In this document: positions 1 to 6,450 of the stretch, one piece after another
How the letters are laid out: every line of letters starts with the position of its first letter
Position numbering within the stretch: the first letter of the stretch is position 1
Assembly: GCA_017618495.1 (NCBI GenBank)
Contig: JAFZUD010000070.1
Span: forward strand, 1 to 12,100
Origin: Bacilli bacterium
GTDB lineage: Bacteria; Bacillota_I; Bacilli_A; RFN20; CAG-826
Direction of reading: 5' to 3'
Length of the DNA stretch: 12,100 nucleotides
Translations under genes and position numbers: made by a program
The notes under the pieces: generated by a model
Database searches by the model: none
What the model saw: the letters and a program-made list of their open reading frames with translations, nothing else
What the model was told of the DNA's origin: nothing

Positions 1-1364
1 CCACGCACTGCATCCATGAGAACCACAAGGAAGATGTAAGGCAAGATATCGAAACCGCTTATTTCGGAACTGAAGAAGAAGTTGGTTGGCAAAGTGTCAA
101 AACCTATTACCACACCCTCTCCCAAGGAAGGTGCAATCTCGATGGCGTTGTTACTCCATGGTACGAGATAGGGGAGTCGATGGCAGCCTATGGCAATGAC
201 CAAAACGCAACCAAAAACCTCGTCAAAACTGCAGCGAATTGGTATTTTGCGCAGGAAAATTCATTGCCACGCTCATACTTTGATACCGATAATGATGGCT
301 ACCTCGATGGCGTAATGCTCATCTATGCCGCGCCTGATTACGCTTCGGCCTATAACGATTGGGATTCCAATAACGACGGAAGGGAAAACTTCTGGGCTTA
401 CACTTCCTGGACACTCGATGATGCTAACCTAGAAACCCCAACCCCGAACGCTTTCTTCTGGGCTTCATACGACTTCATGTATGACACCTCAACCGCCAAC
501 GTTAGGACCGGACTTTATTTCTATGGTGTTGGAGATGCCACAAACTGCAATGTCGATTCCCATGCTTTCATCCATGAGATGGGCCACATGTTTGGATTGT
601 CAGACTACTATGATTATTCTGGCCAATATACTCCTGCTGGCGGATTCAGCATGCAGGATTCAAATGTCGGTTCCCATGACCCATTTAGCGCTTTAGCTCT
701 TGGTTGGGCTGATCCTTATGTGCCAGAAACCTCTTGCACATTAACCATCAAGCCTTTCCAAAGCAAAGGACACGATCTCGTCCTTCTTCAGCCAGATGGA
801 TTCAATGTCGATAAATCCCCATTCGATGAATATGTTCTTCTTGAGTTATACACTCCAACCGGACTCAATCAGTTCGATTGCGAATTCACTTACAGGGAAT
901 ACACTGGCCAACGACAAGGCCCATCAGAAGTAGGTCTCCGTATCTGGCACGTCGATTCAAGACTCGTCAAAATCAACGAAAGGCCCGGAAGAATTTCCGT
1001 CGATGCGACCCATCCAAAGAAAGTTCCAAATGAAGATGACCTCTATCTCATGATGACGAACACCTATTACAGCTCACGTGAGGATATGTCAGCACGTCTC
1101 TCGGTTTGTGGTGCTGGTTATTACAACTACAACCTCCTCCAGCTCATCAGAAACGACACAACCGCAACCTATCAGTGCTCAAGCACCTTTAGCGGAACAG
1201 ACTTATTCGGAAATGGCTCCCAGTTCACCTGTTCGAAATATAACGGACAATTCGTGAACGGCAAGAAGCTCAATAGCGGTGACACCCTTGGCTGGACCGT
1301 TAATGTCACGATCACCGGCGAAGGAAAGGACACCAGAGCCACTCTTCAACTATTCAGAGATTAA
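1..1364 (+). CDS. M6-family (immune inhibitor A-like) zinc metalloprotease, 5' end outside window
   Basis: The frame is open from base 3 through the stop at 1362-1364 (about 453 codons visible), so the ATG at 180 is only an internal Met and the true N-terminus, with any signal peptide, lies upstream. The stretch before 180 already reads as protease: GWQSVKTYYHTLSQGR followed by a 'DGVVTPWYE'-like segment matches the entry of M6 domains. The metzincin-like zinc motif HEMGHMFGLSD starts at 573 (HExxHxxGxxD, catalytic Glu at 576-578). Acidic loops DTDNDGYLD (282-308) and DWDSNNDG (from 357) resemble calcium-binding loops. Downstream, 'EYVLLELY' and 'GLRIWHVD' are typical M6 features. M6 enzymes are usually secreted proteases that degrade host or environmental proteins. 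No membrane anchor or cell-wall sorting signal is seen at the C-terminus, so release or non-covalent attachment is inferred. The family call is strong; substrate is unknown. Confidence 0.88.
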   Translation, partial: THCIHENHKEDVRQDIETAYFGTEEEVGWQSVKTYYHTLSQGRCNLDGVVTPWYEIGESMAAYGNDQNATKNLVKTAANWYFAQENSLPRSYFDTDNDGYLDGVMLIYAAPDYASAYNDWDSNNDGRENFWAYTSWTLDDANLETPTPNAFFWASYDFMYDTSTANVRTGLYFYGVGDATNCNVDSHAFIHEMGHMFGLSDYYDYSGQYTPAGGFSMQDSNVGSHDPFSALALGWADPYVPETSCTLTIKPFQSKGHDLVLLQPDGFNVDKSPFDEYVLLELYTPTGLNQFDCEFTYREYTGQRQGPSEVGLRIWHVDSRLVKINERPGRISVDATHPKKVPNEDDLYLMMTNTYYSSREDMSARLSVCGAGYYNYNLLQLIRNDTTATYQCSSTFSGTDLFGNGSQFTCSKYNGQFVNGKKLNSGDTLGWTVNVTITGEGKDTRATLQLFRD

Positions 1365-1393
1365 CCCGATGCATAATCGGGTTTTTTCTTTTT
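1364..1393 (+). terminator. Intrinsic terminator of the M6 protease gene
   Basis: A perfect 7-bp stem (ACCCGAT 1364-1370, ATCGGGT 1376-1382) with loop GCATA is followed by an interrupted T run at 1382-1393. The stem begins on the last base of the protease stop codon. It separates the protease from recG and makes read-through into the housekeeping operon unlikely. Confidence 0.85.
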
Positions 1394-1394
1394 G

Positions 1395-1409
1395 TGCTAA
1401 AATTAGTCG
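1395..1409 (+). promoter_or_regulatory. Extended -10 promoter for recG, predicting a leaderless mRNA
   Basis: TGCTAAAAT at 1395-1403 is an extended -10 (TGn followed by TAAAAT at 1398-1403). No convincing -35 is present; the expected place falls inside the terminator hairpin. A start 7 nt beyond the -10 would be at about 1410, which is the A of the recG ATG. There is no purine-rich Shine-Dalgarno in 1394-1409, consistent with leaderless initiation. This is inference from spacing only. Confidence 0.5.
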
Positions 1410-3401
1410 ATGGCGCTTTCAAAGTCCAAGAACATGAATTCCGCTCTTGCGAGCATCGGCATCTTTTCCTATGCGGATGTTCTTTCGCATCTCCCTAGGA
1501 GATACGAGAACTACACCTACACCGAGGAGAAGGTTTCTTACGAAGATAAAGAGCATCTCGTCCTCAAAGGAAAGATAAGGGGAGGCGCCCCTCATCCGAT
1601 GAGGTTTGCGAAGAGGACCCTTTATCGTTTTTACTTCGAAACAGTAGGGGGAATGGTCTATCTCATCGAGGCCTGGAACCGCACATACCTTGGGCAGATG
1701 CTTAAGCCTGATACGATTTATACTCTGACAGGTGTTTATGAGAAGAATAGGCACACGGTCTCTTTGGTGAACATCCTCACCGGGGAGATCCCACAAGAGG
1801 AAGCCTTGAAGCCTGTTTATTCGCTTCCGAATGACATCCAGAATTACGCTTTCATAAGGTTAGTGAAGAAGGCTCTTCTTGAGGGTGAGATTGATGATAT
1901 CGTCCCAAAGAAATACAGAGAGAAATATCGTCTCTTGCCTCTTAAAGAAGCCTATCGTTTGGTGCATACCCCAAGGAGCTTTGCCGATATCCATCAAGGC
2001 ATGAGAACCCTCAAATACCAAGAGGCTCTTCTTTTTGAAATCAAGAACCAGGAAGTGCGGGCCCAAAACAAAGCTTTACGCAAAGACAGAAGGCGTCAAA
2101 TCAACCGCGAAAAACTAAATATCTTCGTCAAATCCCTGCCGTATTCACTTTCTAGCGACCAGCAAAAGGCCCTTGATGAATGCGTCAATGACATGGATAA
2201 ACAGAGTGTTATGTACCGCCTTCTTCAGGGTGATGTAGGCACTGGTAAGACCCTTGTTGCAGCCCTTTGTGGGTACGCCAATTACACCAGAAGCGAGCAA
2301 ACCGCTCTCCTTGCTCCAACCGACTCTTTGGCAAGACAGCATTATGAAACTCTCAAGAAGCTCTTCGAAGGCACTCATGTCAATGTCGGTCTCCTTGTTG
2401 GGGCAATGGAGCCAGGTGAAAAGAGAGCGACTCTCCAAGACCTTGAAGATGGGACGATCGATATCGTTGTTGGAACTCACGCCCTTTTCTCCAAAGGCGT
2501 CACATATGCCTATCTCGGATTAGCCATCATCGATGAGCAACATAAGTTCGGCGTTAACCAAAGAACCCTCCTTCTCGATAAGGGCGAGCATGCCGATCTT
2601 TTGCTTATGAGTGCAACCCCAATCCCTCGCACCTTAACAATGACCATCTATGGCGATCTCGACATCTCAACCCTCACCGAATTCCCACAAGGAAAGAGAA
2701 ACGTCAAAACCATTTTGACCAAGAGAGGGGACAAGAAAGTAGCCGCTCTTTGTGAGAAGTCCTTAGAAGAGAAGAAACGCATCTACGTTGTCGTTCCTCA
2801 AATCGAAGGAGGGGAGGACAAAGATGTCACTTCCGTCAAAACTGTCTACGAAAGATATAAGAAATTTTTTGGCGATAAAGTCGTCATGATGCACGGCCAG
2901 ATGAGCGAAGAAGAAAAGAATGTCGCCATTCTCGCTTTCAAGAGCGGTATCTGCCCAATCTTAGTTGCAACCTCACTCATTGAGGTTGGCATTGACGTCA
3001 AAGAAGCAAACCTCATGATCGTCTATTCGCCATCCCATTTCTCGCTCTCTAGCCTCCATCAGTTACGTGGCAGAGTAGGGCGAGATGGTTCACCTGCATC
3101 ATTCGTTCTCTTTGGAGAAGGCGACGATGAAGAAAATGAGAAGCTGTCGGTTCTTTTGAAGAGTGACGATGGCTTTGAAATTGCGGAGATGGACCTCAAA
3201 TTACGTGGTCCTGGAGAGCTTATGGGAACCCGTCAATCGGGCCTTCCATCTTTCCTTGTGGCGAACATCATTAGCGACTTCAAGATCTTCGAATGTGCGC
3301 GTGACGACGCCAAAGAAATTATCAAGGACGCTAAGTCCATTGATAACGTCATCATCATGAATGAAGTGAAGAAGTCATTGGGCGACTTCCGATTATCCTA
3401 G
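1410..3401 (+). CDS. recG: ATP-dependent DNA helicase RecG
   Basis: RecG is a superfamily 2 helicase that regresses stalled replication forks and processes branched DNA. At 663 residues it is slightly shorter than the usual 680-700. The N-terminal part ('LASIGIFSYADVLSHLPRRYE') is the RecG helix region leading into the OB-fold wedge domain. Helicase motifs follow in order: Walker A GDVGTGKT (274-281), DEQH box (375-378, DEQHKFGV), motif III MSATPIPRT (400-408), motif VI QLRGRVGR (551-558), then the RecG-specific C-terminal LRGPGELMGTRQSG. The start is fixed: an in-frame TAG at 1404-1406 lies just upstream, so 1410 is the first possible ATG. It has no Shine-Dalgarno. The next in-frame ATG (1434) would remove part of the conserved N-terminus and has no better site. 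In Bacillus recG also precedes the plsX cluster; here a 52-nt gap follows. Confidence 0.96.
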   Translation: MALSKSKNMNSALASIGIFSYADVLSHLPRRYENYTYTEEKVSYEDKEHLVLKGKIRGGAPHPMRFAKRTLYRFYFETVGGMVYLIEAWNRTYLGQMLKPDTIYTLTGVYEKNRHTVSLVNILTGEIPQEEALKPVYSLPNDIQNYAFIRLVKKALLEGEIDDIVPKKYREKYRLLPLKEAYRLVHTPRSFADIHQGMRTLKYQEALLFEIKNQEVRAQNKALRKDRRRQINREKLNIFVKSLPYSLSSDQQKALDECVNDMDKQSVMYRLLQGDVGTGKTLVAALCGYANYTRSEQTALLAPTDSLARQHYETLKKLFEGTHVNVGLLVGAMEPGEKRATLQDLEDGTIDIVVGTHALFSKGVTYAYLGLAIIDEQHKFGVNQRTLLLDKGEHADLLLMSATPIPRTLTMTIYGDLDISTLTEFPQGKRNVKTILTKRGDKKVAALCEKSLEEKKRIYVVVPQIEGGEDKDVTSVKTVYERYKKFFGDKVVMMHGQMSEEEKNVAILAFKSGICPILVATSLIEVGIDVKEANLMIVYSPSHFSLSSLHQLRGRVGRDGSPASFVLFGEGDDEENEKLSVLLKSDDGFEIAEMDLKLRGPGELMGTRQSGLPSFLVANIISDFKIFECARDDAKEIIKDAKSIDNVIIMNEVKKSLGDFRLS

Positions 3402-3415
3402 AATAAGGTTTGGTT

Positions 3416-3434
3416 GATAGTTATACTAACTATC
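3416..3434. promoter_or_regulatory. Perfect palindrome, candidate operator upstream of plsX
   Basis: GATAGTTA (3416-3423) and TAACTATC (3427-3434) are exact reverse complements separated by TAC. A -10-like TATACT (3422-3427) lies across the centre. No good -35 is visible. As RNA the hairpin would be AU-rich, weak and without a U tract, so a DNA-binding site fits better than a terminator. In Bacillus, FapR controls fatty acid genes from a site at this location, but this sequence does not match the FapR or FabT consensus as I recall them. Confidence 0.5.
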
Positions 3435-3453
3435 GAAGCAGAGGTTTTTCACT

Positions 3454-4440
3454 ATGAAGAAAATTGTTGTTGATATGATGGGAAGCGACTTAGGCAGCGT
3501 TGCTACCAAAGAAGGTGTTTCCCTTTTCCACGAAAAGCATCCAGATGTCGAGCTCATCCTTGTTGGCAAGGAAGCCGAGCTCAAAGATATGACCTTCGCT
3601 AAGATCGTCAATGCCGATGACGTTGTTGAGATGACCTGTGGCGCCCTTGAAGTCATCAGACGCAAAGGTTCATCCATGGTCGTCGCTTTGAACACCGCGA
3701 AAGAAGAGAATGCCGACGGCATTATCTCCGCCGGTGCGACTGGCGCCTTCCTTAGCGCGGCCACCCTCATCCTCAAGAAGATCCCAGGCGTTCAGCGTCC
3801 TGCTTTAGTTACTGCTTTCCCTCAGCTTGAAGGAAACGGATATACCACCCTTCTTGATGTCGGTGCCTCTAACACCAACACCCCAGAGGAATTGGCTCAG
3901 TTCGCCTTTATGGGAACTTGCTACTCTAGAGCGGTCTACGGCATCAAAGAACCACGCGTCTGCTTGCTTAGCAATGGCAGTGAGGAAGGCAAAGGCTCCC
4001 CAGTTGGAAAAGACGCCTACCAACTCCTCAAAGAAATGAAAAACATCAATTTTGCCGGGAATATTGAAGGCGATAAGCTCCTCAAAGGCTTAGCTGATGT
4101 CGTCGTTAGCGACGGCTACACCGGCAACGTCATGCTTAAGACCACCGAAGGAACCGCCAAAGGAATGGGCAAACTCCTCAAGCAAGGATTCATGTCCAAA
4201 CTCCGTTGCAAGATCGGTTATCTCTTCGCAAAGCCAGCCGTTAAGCTTCTCACCGACAAACTTGATCCAAGCAACGTCGGTGGAGCCATGCTCATGGGCG
4301 TCAATGGCGTCGTTGTCAAAGCCCATGGCAATAGCACTGGCAAATCATTCCATAGCGCGATGGAAGTCCTCTATCACTTGATTGAGGGCGATGTCATCAC
4401 CAAGATCAAAGACGCGTTCGTCGAGGAAAAAGCCGAATAA
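3454..4440 (+). CDS. plsX: Phosphate acyltransferase PlsX
   Basis: PlsX converts acyl-ACP and phosphate into acyl-phosphate, which PlsY uses to acylate glycerol-3-phosphate, the first step of phospholipid synthesis; it is a peripheral membrane enzyme. The length of 328 residues is normal. The N-terminus DMMGSDLGS (from residue 7) is a variant of the family's D-x-MGGD motif. Later family signatures are NGSEEGKG, 'VSDGYTGNVMLKTTEGTAKG' and the C-terminal 'GGAMLMGVNGVVVKAHG'. A good Shine-Dalgarno AGAGG (3440-3444) lies 9 nt before the ATG. The stop overlaps the rnc start in TAATG. The genes fapR, fabD, fabG and acpA that sit beside plsX in Bacillus are absent here, so its acyl-ACP must come from genes elsewhere or from exogenous fatty acids. 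Confidence 0.95.
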   Translation: MKKIVVDMMGSDLGSVATKEGVSLFHEKHPDVELILVGKEAELKDMTFAKIVNADDVVEMTCGALEVIRRKGSSMVVALNTAKEENADGIISAGATGAFLSAATLILKKIPGVQRPALVTAFPQLEGNGYTTLLDVGASNTNTPEELAQFAFMGTCYSRAVYGIKEPRVCLLSNGSEEGKGSPVGKDAYQLLKEMKNINFAGNIEGDKLLKGLADVVVSDGYTGNVMLKTTEGTAKGMGKLLKQGFMSKLRCKIGYLFAKPAVKLLTDKLDPSNVGGAMLMGVNGVVVKAHGNSTGKSFHSAMEVLYHLIEGDVITKIKDAFVEEKAE

Positions 4441-5141
4441 TGAGTTACCTTGATCCCCTTTTCAAAACCTTAGGAATCGAAGCCAAGAACAAAGACGTCT
4501 ACGAAGTCGCTTTGACCCATAGCTCCGTTAATGCTGTCACGAATAAAAAGCATCAGGACTATGAGAGGCTTGAGTTTTTAGGTGACTCTGTTGTGGGTGC
4601 GGTCACAGGCGAGCTTTGCTACCGTTACCACCCAGAGATGCAGCAAGGGGATTTAAGCATTCTCAAAAGCCAATTCATCAGAACCGAATCCGAAGCGGAC
4701 TTAGCCAAGCAGATTGGCCTTCTCCCGTATATCAAAGTCGGACCATCCTTCACCGGAAAGATCGAAGACAACCTCTCCGTCCTTGAGGATTGCTTTGAAT
4801 CCTTCATCGGAGCGATGCTTCTCGACCAAGGACTAGAATTCACGCACAAATTCGTTTGGAAACTCTTTGAGAAACCAATCCAATACGGAACCATCCTCTA
4901 CGAGGAGAATCCTAAGAGTGAGCTTCAGGAAGCCATCCAGGCCGATACCAAAGAGACAGTAGTCTATAAGACCCTCAAAGAAGAAGGTCCAAGCAATAAC
5001 AAGATCTACACCGCCGGCGTCTACTTCATGGGCAGTGAGCTCGGAAGAGGAACTGGCAGAAGCAAGAAGGAAGCGGAGACCGCAGCCGCGAAAGACGCTC
5101 TCAACAAGAGAGCCTATATCGCCCTACCAGAGGAAAAGTAA
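4440..5141 (+). CDS. rnc: Ribonuclease III
   Basis: RNase III cleaves double-stranded RNA and processes rRNA precursors and structured mRNAs. The 233-residue length is normal. The N-terminal nuclease domain carries the signature ERLEFLGDS (42-50), with the expected metal-binding residues E45, D49, D117 and E120 (the latter two in EDCFESFIGA). The C-terminal double-stranded RNA-binding domain starts near N157 (NPKSELQEAIQ) and ends with 'GRSKKEAETAAAKDAL'. All catalytic positions are intact. The start shares one base with the plsX stop (TAATG); its Shine-Dalgarno (GAGG at 4423-4426) is rather distant, so it probably depends on termination-reinitiation from plsX. In Bacillus smc lies between rnc and ftsY, but here rnc runs straight into ftsY. 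Confidence 0.96.
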   Translation: MSYLDPLFKTLGIEAKNKDVYEVALTHSSVNAVTNKKHQDYERLEFLGDSVVGAVTGELCYRYHPEMQQGDLSILKSQFIRTESEADLAKQIGLLPYIKVGPSFTGKIEDNLSVLEDCFESFIGAMLLDQGLEFTHKFVWKLFEKPIQYGTILYEENPKSELQEAIQADTKETVVYKTLKEEGPSNNKIYTAGVYFMGSELGRGTGRSKKEAETAAAKDALNKRAYIALPEEK

Positions 5142-6118
5142 TGGGTTTATTCAGTTATTTAAAAAGCAAGTTTTCGAAGAAAGAGAACAACAAGACCTAC
5201 GAGAAAGGCTTAGCCAAGAGCAGAGCCGCTTTTGCCGATCGTCTTGAAGATCTTTCCAAGCGTTATAAGAAAGTCGACAATTCCTACTTCGAGGAACTAG
5301 AGCAGATTCTCATCGAAGCCGATGTCGGCGTTGGTCTCACCCTCAAGCTCGTTGAGAACCTTCTCGACAAATCCCAGAAGGAGAACATCTCCGAACCAAC
5401 AAACATCAATGAAGAGCTCATCGACCAGATGTTCGTAAGCTACGTCGAAGGCGGAGAAAGCATCACTAATGAAATCCAATTTGCCGAAGAAGGCCCAACC
5501 GTCCTTCTTGTCGAAGGTGTCAATGGCGTAGGCAAAACAACCTCCATCGCCAAACTCGCCCATCGCTACATGAAGAAGGGCAAGAAAGTCATGCTTGTCG
5601 CTGCCGACACATTCAGAGCTGGAGCGGTGGAGCAGCTTAAGATTTGGGCCGAGCGCCTCAAGTGCCCAATCGTCACCGGTTTAGAAAATGGCGACCCAGC
5701 ATCTGTCTGCTATGACGGCGCCAAATACGCGAAAACAAACAACATCGATCTTATGATCGTTGATACCGCAGGCCGTCTCCATAACAAAGCCAACCTTATG
5801 GCGGAGCTAGGCAAAATCAAACGCGTCCTTGAACGCGAGATCCCAGGTGCGCCACATGAGACCTTCCTCATCATCGACGCCACAACGGGACAAAACGGCG
5901 TTTCGCAAGCAAGCGCCTTCAAAGAAGTCAGCAATATCAGCGGCATCGTCATCACCAAGATGGATGGCACCTCCAAAGGAGGCATCATCCTTTCCATCCG
6001 TGATGAGCTCGATGTCCCTGTCCGTTTCATCGGCTTAGGCGAAGGAATGGACGACCTTGAGGAATTCGATCTCGACGAATACCTCCACGCCTTGCTAGTG
6101 GGGAATGAGAAGAAATGA
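5141..6118 (+). CDS. ftsY: Signal recognition particle receptor FtsY
   Basis: FtsY is the membrane-associated SRP receptor GTPase that docks Ffh-ribosome complexes at the translocon. At 325 residues it consists of a short N-terminal stretch plus the NG domain, without the long acidic A domain of enterobacterial FtsY, as is usual in Bacillota. Its first residues (MGLFSYLKSKFSKK) could form a basic amphipathic membrane-binding helix. GTPase motifs are G1 GVNGVGKT (126-133), the ADTFRAGAVEQL segment, G3 DTAGRLH (from 208), G4 TKMDG (272-276) and the closing 'FIGLGEGMDDLEEFD'. Shine-Dalgarno AGAGG (5129-5133) is 7 nt before the ATG, inside rnc. The ATG overlaps the rnc stop (TAATG), and its own stop region overlaps ylxM by 4 nt. 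Confidence 0.97.
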   Translation: MGLFSYLKSKFSKKENNKTYEKGLAKSRAAFADRLEDLSKRYKKVDNSYFEELEQILIEADVGVGLTLKLVENLLDKSQKENISEPTNINEELIDQMFVSYVEGGESITNEIQFAEEGPTVLLVEGVNGVGKTTSIAKLAHRYMKKGKKVMLVAADTFRAGAVEQLKIWAERLKCPIVTGLENGDPASVCYDGAKYAKTNNIDLMIVDTAGRLHNKANLMAELGKIKRVLEREIPGAPHETFLIIDATTGQNGVSQASAFKEVSNISGIVITKMDGTSKGGIILSIRDELDVPVRFIGLGEGMDDLEEFDLDEYLHALLVGNEKK

Positions 6119-6450
6119 AAGACGAGATCATCGTTAGACGCGAAGAAGTGATTGAGCTCTTTGATTCTTATGGGGAACTTCTTACGAAGACCCAGCAGGA
6201 CCTTTTCAAAGAGTACTATCTCTATGACCTCTCTCTTAGCGAGATCGCTGAGGATAGAGGAATCTCTAGAAGCGCGGTCAACGACACCCTTAAGAAAGCA
6301 ATCGCCAAACTCGAGGAACTTGAAAGCAAGGTCAAACTCATAAAAATCAAAAAATCCCTGCAAAAACGCATCGAAAAACTAGAAAAAGCAAACGAAAACG
6401 AAAAAGAAGAGGCACTAGACTCTTTGAAGGAGTACATCAATGGCATTTGA
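6115..6450 (+). CDS. ylxM: YlxM/p13-like helix-turn-helix protein (UPF0122), SRP-associated
   Basis: This 111-residue protein has the YlxM layout: an N-terminal sigma-70 region 4-like helix-turn-helix (about 23-65, with 'LTKTQQDLFKEYYLYDLSLSE' then IAEDRGISRSAVND) and a charged helical tail (about 66-105) rich in Lys and Glu. YlxM is encoded beside ffh and ftsY in most Bacillota, and in streptococci it has been reported to modulate SRP GTPase activity; a similar role is inferred here. Its start overlaps ftsY by 4 nt (ATGA) and its end overlaps ffh by 11 nt. The DNA for the tail (about 6330-6415) is strikingly A-rich on the + strand and uses AAA Lys codons more than its neighbours, which reflects a low-complexity coil. 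Confidence 0.9.
   Translation: MKDEIIVRREEVIELFDSYGELLTKTQQDLFKEYYLYDLSLSEIAEDRGISRSAVNDTLKKAIAKLEELESKVKLIKIKKSLQKRIEKLEKANENEKEEALDSLKEYINGI

Noticed and set aside
180..182. ATG at 180 as the start of the protease gene
   Set aside because: The frame is open back to base 3 and the upstream residues already match the M6 domain, so this Met is internal.
2145..2480. 111-codon minus-strand frame inside recG, and similar frames inside plsX, ffh and pyrB
   Set aside because: They are shadows of highly conserved coding sequence without ribosome sites or recognisable motifs.
3416..3434. Palindrome upstream of plsX as a FapR or FabT box
   Set aside because: The arm sequence and spacing do not match either consensus as I recall them, so I keep it only as an unnamed operator candidate.
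5710..6363. 217-codon open frame on the minus strand opposite ftsY/ylxM
   Set aside because: It lies antisense to two well-supported genes, is very rich in Ser/Arg as expected from a shadow frame, and shows no domain.
6330..6415. A-rich tract in ylxM as a transferred or non-coding insert
   Set aside because: It stays in frame and encodes the Lys/Glu-rich coil typical of the YlxM tail.
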